Positions 59,299 through 64,000 of a stretch of DNA of 64,000 bases are shown piece by piece. Source of the DNA: an uncultured Oscillospiraceae bacterium (GTDB taxonomy: Bacteria; Bacillota; Clostridia; Oscillospirales; Ruminococcaceae); contig CAKSEY010000001.1 in NCBI GenBank assembly GCA_934448295.1, positions 310,001-374,000 on the forward strand, written 5' to 3'. A program made the position numbers and the translations under genes. Each line of letters starts with the position of its first letter. The first letter of the stretch is position 1. Below the pieces are notes generated by a model, which made no database searches, was not told the origin of the DNA, and was given only the letters and a program-made list of their open reading frames with translations.

Positions 59299-60069
59299 AT
59301 GGCAGTAAAATACGCGGGGGTGGATCTCTCCCGCTGGAACGGCGCAGTGGATTTCAAAGCGCTCAAAAACGCTCAGATACTCGGAAAGCAGATGAAGTTC
59401 GTCATGCTCCGGCTGGGCTACGGCAGGAGCCTGGACGACAGGTTCACGCAGTATTACACGGCGGCAAAGGCGGCGGGGCTGTATGTGGGAGTTTACCTGT
59501 ACAGCACTGCGGCGAACATCGCCGAGGCACGCGCGGAAGCCGTCTGGGCTCTTGAACAGCTAAAGGGGCTGGAGATAGATTACCCGGTGGCTTTCGATTT
59601 CGAGGACGGCACGGTGCTTGGCAAAGGTCTGACCCGGGCGCAGTACACCGCGATATGCAGGACTTTTCTGGAGCGCGTCCGTTCCGGCGGGTATTATCCG
59701 GTGCTGTACACGGGGCCTGCGGTGATAAAGGCTCACCTTGATCTGAAAAGGCTCAGCGAATACGATCTGTGGCTGGCGCAGTACACAAAGGAGGGCGCCG
59801 AGTACCAGTACGGTCAGAAGATGTGGCAGTTCTCCGTTGCGGGCGGCGCGAACGACTATAACAAGGTCGGCAGCGTCTCCGGGGTTCCCGGGGAGTGCGA
59901 CTGCAACTGGAGCTACGTTGGCTACGCGGCGAAGATAGAGCGCCTGGGGCTCAACGGTAAGAAGCCGAAAAGATACCGCATAACAGCGGTAAAGGAGGTC
60001 CCCGCCGCAGAGCGCGCCGACGAGGTGAAAAGGCTCACGAAGCTGGGGTATACGGTCGCGGTGGAATAA
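59299..60069 (+). CDS. GH25 endolysin (lysozyme-type muramidase)
   Basis: This 256-residue GH25 enzyme has the N-terminal GVDLSRWNG (active-site Asp), the catalytic DFEDG in YPVAFDFED, and the MWQFS strand. A short C-terminal tail (about 215-256) is rich in basic residues, possibly a wall-binding or SPOR-like piece. It has no signal peptide and would need the holin to reach the wall. AAGGAGG precedes the ATG. With the two genes before it, it forms a compact lysis cassette without phage structural genes in the window. Confidence 0.88.
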   Translation: MAVKYAGVDLSRWNGAVDFKALKNAQILGKQMKFVMLRLGYGRSLDDRFTQYYTAAKAAGLYVGVYLYSTAANIAEARAEAVWALEQLKGLEIDYPVAFDFEDGTVLGKGLTRAQYTAICRTFLERVRSGGYYPVLYTGPAVIKAHLDLKRLSEYDLWLAQYTKEGAEYQYGQKMWQFSVAGGANDYNKVGSVSGVPGECDCNWSYVGYAAKIERLGLNGKKPKRYRITAVKEVPAAERADEVKRLTKLGYTVAVE

Positions 60070-60072
60070 AAC

Positions 60073-60099
60073 AATGGGAGAGGTTTTGCCTCTCCCATT
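60073..60099. terminator. Terminator between the endolysin and kptA
   Basis: AATGGGAGAGG and CCTCTCCCATT form an 11-bp stem. It is similar to terminators at 12752 and 44427. Confidence 0.75.
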
Positions 60100-60106
60100 A
60101 GTATTT

Positions 60107-60652
60107 TCATATTCTGCGCAGAAATTCCGGCGGGACTGCCCTGGTCAGCCACACGCCGTTCACGGACAGCCAGAATTCAAAGCCGCGGCGGCTCATTTCC
60201 CCGGCTAGTACCTCGTAGATAACGGGCTTCCCGTGGCGGGAGCCTACCTTCCGGGCGGTCTCAGCGTCCTTTGAGAGATGGACGTACAGCCGGGACATCG
60301 GGCGCAGTCCCTCCGCTTCAATAGCGGCGGTGAAGCGCTCCGCAGTGCCGTGGTAGAGAAGCTCGGGCGGCTCTGACTGCGGCAGTTCCACGTCCACCGG
60401 GATAGAATGTCCCTGGTTGGCGCGTATCAGCATTTTGTCCCCGCTGAATGAATACCGCTGCTTTTCGTCCGTGCGGACTATCTCCTCAAGGGTCTCCATA
60501 TCCAGCGGCTGAGTGCGGTTTACCCCGGCGATCAGCTCGTTCACGTCCGCCCAGCCGTGCTCGTCAAGGGTTATCCCGACCGCCTCCGGCTTGTGCCGCA
60601 GCACCAGGCTGATGAACCTGCTTAGGCTGGTGAGATTTGCGTTACTTTTCAT
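60107..60652 (-). CDS. kptA: RNA 2'-phosphotransferase (Tpt1/KptA family)
   Basis: This 181-residue KptA has the N-terminal SRFISLVLRHKPEAVG, the RNA/NAD site in IRANQGHS, then LLYHGT, MSRLYVHLS and RHGKPVIYEVLA. These supply the Arg-His-Arg-Arg catalytic set. Tpt1 removes a 2'-phosphate from RNA with NAD+, the last step of fungal and plant tRNA splicing. Bacteria lack that splicing, so its natural substrate is uncertain. It overlaps the DUF308 gene by 11 bp. Confidence 0.92.
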   Translation of the reverse strand: MKSNANLTSLSRFISLVLRHKPEAVGITLDEHGWADVNELIAGVNRTQPLDMETLEEIVRTDEKQRYSFSGDKMLIRANQGHSIPVDVELPQSEPPELLYHGTAERFTAAIEAEGLRPMSRLYVHLSKDAETARKVGSRHGKPVIYEVLAGEMSRRGFEFWLSVNGVWLTRAVPPEFLRRI

Positions 60653-61223
60653 GGTAGTTCTCCGGGTCGATGTCGATGGTGTCCGGGCGGCGGTTTTTTG
60701 CCGCCTTTGAAGCGAATATGGCGGTGATGAAATTCAGTATACCCTCGGACAGCATGGAGATACCAAGCAGGGTCATCAGCAGGTCTGTGCCATAGCCGGG
60801 GCGGAACATCAGTATCAGACCGAATATCACGGTGATTATCGCGAAAACAAGTATGAGCTGCCATTTGCCTATTCCCAGACGGCGGGTGTCGAATGCGGTC
60901 TGCACCTTGAAAATTCCGTCCGTAAGCAGGAATATTCCCATTGTTATGCAGATAAAGCTCATAAGGCTTTCGGGGTTCGTGAGGATCACAACGCCAAGCG
61001 CCAGCAGGATTATTCCCAGCGCAAGGTCAGAGTGGAACACCGACAGCGCTGTTTTTCTGGAAAAATAGCTGCCCAGCTTCACCGCTCCGAAAATGATCAT
61101 CAATATACCGAAGATAATGCCAATGAACGCCGCCATCGCCATGGGGTTTATCATCAGCAGCAATCCCAGCGCGCACAGCGCCGCAGATATGATATAGTAG
61201 CCGATATTGAATGCTGTTTTCAT
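60642..61223 (-). CDS. DUF308/HdeD-like membrane protein
   Basis: This 193-residue protein has six hydrophobic segments in three pairs, starting YIISAALCALGLLLMINP and AFIGIIFGILMIIFG, as in the DUF308/HdeD family. A short hydrophilic tail is cytoplasmic. HdeD is linked to acid resistance in Escherichia, but no function is known in this lineage. It is the first gene of a two-gene unit with kptA. AAAGGAG precedes the ATG. Confidence 0.85.
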   Translation of the reverse strand: MKTAFNIGYYIISAALCALGLLLMINPMAMAAFIGIIFGILMIIFGAVKLGSYFSRKTALSVFHSDLALGIILLALGVVILTNPESLMSFICITMGIFLLTDGIFKVQTAFDTRRLGIGKWQLILVFAIITVIFGLILMFRPGYGTDLLMTLLGISMLSEGILNFITAIFASKAAKNRRPDTIDIDPENYHEK

Positions 61224-61268
61224 TTTTTATCTCCTTTCGGTGTAAACGCACACCTGTGCTTTATCTGT

Positions 61269-61297
61269 ATTGTATCACAAATCGTTTGGCAAGTCAA
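61269..61297 (-). promoter_or_regulatory. SigA-type promoter of the DUF308-kptA unit
   Basis: On the minus strand, TTGACT (61297-61292) and TACAAT (61274-61269) have a 17-bp spacer. Confidence 0.75.
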
Positions 61298-61331
61298 TGA
61301 AAACCAGATGAAAATTCAGCCGCCGCGCCTG

Positions 61332-61360
61332 TATTGACAAACCGCCCCCGGAGTACTATA
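61332..61360 (+). promoter_or_regulatory. Perfect consensus SigA promoter of the MATE/kinase fusion gene
   Basis: TTGACA (61332-61337) and TATAAT (61355-61360) have a 17-bp spacer. Confidence 0.9.
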
Positions 61361-61395
61361 ATACAATTGCGCAGAAAAAGAACAGGAGACCTCAC

Positions 61396-63339
61396 ATGAC
61401 AGATACTGCTGAATTATTCGGAAAAGAAAAGATATCAAAGGTGCTGCTGAAGCTTGCGCCGCCGGTAATGCTGGCGCAGCTTATCCAGGCGCTTTACAAC
61501 ATAATGGACAGCCTTTTTATCGGAAAATATTCCGACAGTGGACTTACCGCGCTGTCGATAGTATACCCGCTCCAGCTTCTGATGATAGCTCTCGCGGTGG
61601 GCACCGGCGTGGGAATAAATACCGTAATGGCGGCGCGGCTCGGCGCCGGGAAAACCAAGGAAGCGGACGAGTATGCCGGGGTTGGGACTCCGCTTGCGGC
61701 GGCGCTGTGGGTGATATTCGCGGCGCTTGCCTGGTTCCTCATGCCGGCATATGCGGAAATGTCCACCAGCTCCCCGGAGGTTATAGCGAACGTTATCTCC
61801 TACGGCAGAATAGTCTGCGTGTTCAGCTTCGGGCTGTTTCTGGAGAGCGTCTGGACTAAAGTCCACCAGGCGAACGGCGGCATGAAGGTGCCGATGGCGG
61901 CGCAGATAGCGGGTGCAGTCACAAATATAATCCTAGACCCGCTGTTTATTTTCGGAATGTTCGGCCTGCCGGAGCTGGGAATCGCCGGAGCGGCGGTGGC
62001 GACGGTCGCCGGGCAGGTGGTGGCGGCGCTTATCGTCATGAAGGGCGGATTCCGCCGGGCGCCGGAGCTGAAAAAGTTCCCGGCTCATATAAAGCTTATT
62101 TTCCGGCTTGGTACGCCGAATATACTCATGCAGGCGGCGTACACGCTGTACATATTCGGGCTGAACCTTATTCTAGCGACATTCTCAGACCAGGCGGTGA
62201 CTGTTCTGGGGCTTTACTACAAGTGGCAGACGTTCTTCTTCATTCCCCTGGGCTCCATGCAGACCTGCATAGTCCCGGTGATAAGCTACAACTATGCCGC
62301 CCGGAATATCGACCGCTGCAAGAAAACCCTGTGGACGTCAGTGTTTTTCGGCATGGCGGTGATGTTCCTGGGAACGCTCTGCTTTGAGCTTATCCCGGGG
62401 CAGATGCTGAGGGTGTTTTCCTCGGACGAGCTGGTCGTTTCCATAGGAATACAAGCGTTCAGGATAATCGGAATAAGCTTCATTCCGCTGGTGACGTCGC
62501 TGACGTTCCCGGTGTTCTTCCAGGCGGTGGGCTCCAGCGTGAAAAGCTCCATGCTGACCGTGGTGCGGACGGTGGTGCTGTTCGTGCCGCTGGCGTTCCT
62601 GTTCTCGCGGTTAGGGCTGGGGTGGTTCTGGCTGACATTCCCCGTGACCGATACCCTGACCTCCCTGGTAGGTCTGATATTCTACCGGAAGTTCCTTAAG
62701 CACCCGTATGTTTCCGGCAGCAGGGTGCAGGAATCCGAGGAGGCGCTGAAGCCCTCCCGCCCGGGCGTTATCGTGACCATCTCCAGGGAGCACGGCTCCG
62801 GCGGAAAGCAGGTGGGCAGGCTGCTGGCGGAGAAGCTCGGCATACCGTTCTACTATAAGGAAATGACCGCCCTGGCGGCAAAGGAGAGCGGTCTTGACAA
62901 GGAGTTCATCTCCGACCTGAACCGAAATTCCACCGAGGGACTGCGCGACCTGTACCTCACCACGAAGCCGGTACAGCACGCTATCGCGGCGCAGAACAAG
63001 GTGATACGGCTGATAGCGGGCAACGGAAGCTGCGTTATCGTGGGCAGGGCGGCGGATTACGTCCTGCGGGACGACCCGGACGTGGTGCGCGTGTTCGTCT
63101 ACGCGCCGGAGGAATTCCGCATTGCAAAGGTGATGGAGGTCTACGGCGATACCCGGGAGCAGGCTCAGAAGAATATCCGCCGGGCTGACGACGCGCGGGG
63201 CGCGTATTACAGGAGCATTTCCGGCGGCAATTGGGGAGACCACGGCAATTACGACCTGATGGTGGATTCCTCCATAGGCGCCGAGGAAACCGCCGACGTC
63301 ATCGCGGATTATGTCAGGAAGAAAGAGCATAGAAAATAA
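61396..63339 (+). CDS. MATE efflux transporter fused to a cytidylate-kinase-like domain
   Basis: This 647-residue fusion has a complete MATE transporter at residues 1-445, with 12 membrane helices in two halves (LAPPVMLAQLIQALYNIMDS and the second-half start LIFRLGTPNILMQAAYTLYI). Residues about 455-647 form a P-loop domain beginning GVIVTISREHGSGGKQVGRLL, the pattern of cytidylate kinase-like proteins. MATE proteins export drugs or metabolites with Na+ or H+. The kinase-like half may phosphorylate a nucleotide, sense one, or gate the transporter. The joint is continuous without a frame change. AGGAGA precedes the ATG. Confidence 0.87.
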   Translation: MTDTAELFGKEKISKVLLKLAPPVMLAQLIQALYNIMDSLFIGKYSDSGLTALSIVYPLQLLMIALAVGTGVGINTVMAARLGAGKTKEADEYAGVGTPLAAALWVIFAALAWFLMPAYAEMSTSSPEVIANVISYGRIVCVFSFGLFLESVWTKVHQANGGMKVPMAAQIAGAVTNIILDPLFIFGMFGLPELGIAGAAVATVAGQVVAALIVMKGGFRRAPELKKFPAHIKLIFRLGTPNILMQAAYTLYIFGLNLILATFSDQAVTVLGLYYKWQTFFFIPLGSMQTCIVPVISYNYAARNIDRCKKTLWTSVFFGMAVMFLGTLCFELIPGQMLRVFSSDELVVSIGIQAFRIIGISFIPLVTSLTFPVFFQAVGSSVKSSMLTVVRTVVLFVPLAFLFSRLGLGWFWLTFPVTDTLTSLVGLIFYRKFLKHPYVSGSRVQESEEALKPSRPGVIVTISREHGSGGKQVGRLLAEKLGIPFYYKEMTALAAKESGLDKEFISDLNRNSTEGLRDLYLTTKPVQHAIAAQNKVIRLIAGNGSCVIVGRAADYVLRDDPDVVRVFVYAPEEFRIAKVMEVYGDTREQAQKNIRRADDARGAYYRSISGGNWGDHGNYDLMVDSSIGAEETADVIADYVRKKEHRK

Positions 63340-63348
63340 ACGCAGGAG

Positions 63349-63373
63349 AGGGGCAAACATCGTGTTTGCCCCT
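63349..63373. terminator. Terminator between the MATE fusion and a convergent lipoprotein gene
   Basis: AGGGGCAAACA (63349-63359) pairs with TGTTTGCCCCT (63363-63373). A CCCTACA tail follows, as at 34165. Confidence 0.7.
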
Positions 63374-63399
63374 CCCTACAATATTGTTTGCAATAATTA

Positions 63400-64000
63400 T
63401 CAGTTCATGGTAAGCCCGACCGCCTTCCAGCCGTTTGCGGTGCTCACCGCGTAAACCGTGTTGTCAGCGGGGTAGGAGTAGGTCTCGCCGCCGTAATACA
63501 CGTTGTGCACATAGCTGACCCGCACTGTGAAGCATTCCGGCGAGTACTGCTGTACGCTCACCGTCTTTTCCTCCGTGAAGTCGTACCCGGTGTGGTAGGT
63601 GTAGAACTGCCCCTCGTAGGTCTGCAGGTCGCCGTAAAGCTTCACGTCCTCCGGGATATAGCCGGATATCGAGGAGAAATAAATATCGTTCGCTATGTAC
63701 TTTGAGTACAGCTCCGAGAATTCCATCGCGAACTGCTCCGCTTCCTTTGCGGCGGCGCTGTCGGTTATCGGCAGTCCGCAGGAATACGAGCCGTCCTGCG
63801 CTTTATCTGCGGGAAGCTTATTCCCGCTGCCGTCCGTGAATCCCACCTGCGGCTGGTACATCAGCCCGTCCACCGTGTATGTGGCGTACTGCGGCGGAGC
63901 CTGGAGGTAATCCCCGAAGTTCTCGCAGCCCTCCACCTGTACGGAGCTCTTTTCCGCGTATTCCGTCAGCGGCTTCCCGTTTATCTCAGCGCCGCAGCCT
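63400..64000 (-). CDS. Putative lipoprotein (N-terminus beyond the right edge)
   Basis: The frame stays open to the window edge, where it reads ...GCGAEINGKPLTEYAEK. The GC-G-A start is what a mature lipoprotein looks like just after a lipobox, so the signal peptide probably lies just outside. The remaining 200 residues are acidic and rich in Tyr, Ser and Gly. No motif was recognised. A GTG at 63936 is an internal codon rather than the start. Confidence 0.7.
   Translation of the reverse strand, partial: GCGAEINGKPLTEYAEKSSVQVEGCENFGDYLQAPPQYATYTVDGLMYQPQVGFTDGSGNKLPADKAQDGSYSCGLPITDSAAAKEAEQFAMEFSELYSKYIANDIYFSSISGYIPEDVKLYGDLQTYEGQFYTYHTGYDFTEEKTVSVQQYSPECFTVRVSYVHNVYYGGETYSYPADNTVYAVSTANGWKAVGLTMN

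Noticed and set aside
58826..60069. Prophage
   Set aside because: Only the lysis module is present; no structural, replication or integration genes or att repeats.

Overview
The window looks like a chromosomal segment from a moderately GC-rich, endospore-lineage Clostridia of the Ruminococcaceae/Oscillospiraceae type (Ruminococcus-like). This is inferred from several things in the sequence. There is an ispH-rpsA fused frame, dipicolinate synthase genes (dpaAB) behind a SigK-like promoter, whiA, a CIRCE-controlled groESL, long-form HPF, HPr proteins with both His15 and Ser46, a GH94 disaccharide phosphorylase, many Ala/Ser/Thr-rich lipoproteins, and clear Gram-positive promoters that almost all have 17-bp spacers. 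Both window edges cut a gene: a GT2 glycosyltransferase on the left and a lipoprotein on the right. No tRNA, rRNA, CRISPR array or insertion sequence was recognised.

Layout. 0-9 kb: GT2 transferase, RING/DUF2628 membrane protein, stand-alone HPr, a lipoprotein, an intact LysM-G5-M23 peptidase, a vWA lipoprotein, an RpiR-type regulator and a YhiN-type flavoprotein. 9-13 kb: cmk, plsC and ispH-rpsA, overlapping or nearly so. 13-16 kb: an ECF sigma factor overlapping a membrane protein that carries two damaged M23 domains. 16-26 kb: aminotransferase, orphan receiver, serine hydrolase, DUF1015 protein, RNase P RNA, acyl-CoA synthetase, ppa-maf, dpaAB and a lipoprotein. 26-37 kb: two paralogous surface proteins, a GH94 phosphorylase with a LacI-type operator, hpf, an HD-GYP protein, a HAD phosphatase, a SpoIIM-like membrane protein and a transglutaminase-like surface protein. 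37-42 kb: one operon of a BrxD-like (DUF2791) ATPase, an Lhr-like helicase, a YfcE-like phosphoesterase and whiA. 42-48 kb: groESL, an SGNH lipoprotein, a 16-bp tandem repeat beside an orphan gene, and a sodium:alanine symporter. 48-53 kb: a 1236-residue c-di-GMP protein with a LacI-like sensor, GGDEF, EAL and a beta-helix-like tail, followed by repeat elements. 53-58.5 kb: fructose PTS operon fruR-fruK-fruA-ptsH-ptsI. 58.8-60 kb: a three-gene lysis cassette with no phage around it. 60-64 kb: kptA, a DUF308 protein, a MATE/cytidylate-kinase-like fusion and an edge lipoprotein.

How the parts fit. Sugar handling is covered by the fructose PTS, its FruR repressor, two HPr proteins and the GH94 enzyme. 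Envelope biology is covered by the M23 proteins, the ECF sigma pair, lipoproteins and surface proteins. Sporulation is represented by dpaAB, whiA and the SpoIIM-like protein. The strongest candidates for something undescribed are three. First, the ECF sigma/double pseudo-M23 pair, with a similar promoter motif before the vWA lipoprotein. Second, the DUF2791 ATPase-helicase pair outside any BREX locus and in an operon with whiA. Third, the sensor-GGDEF-EAL-beta-helix protein. All functions are read from motifs by eye; no database search was possible.
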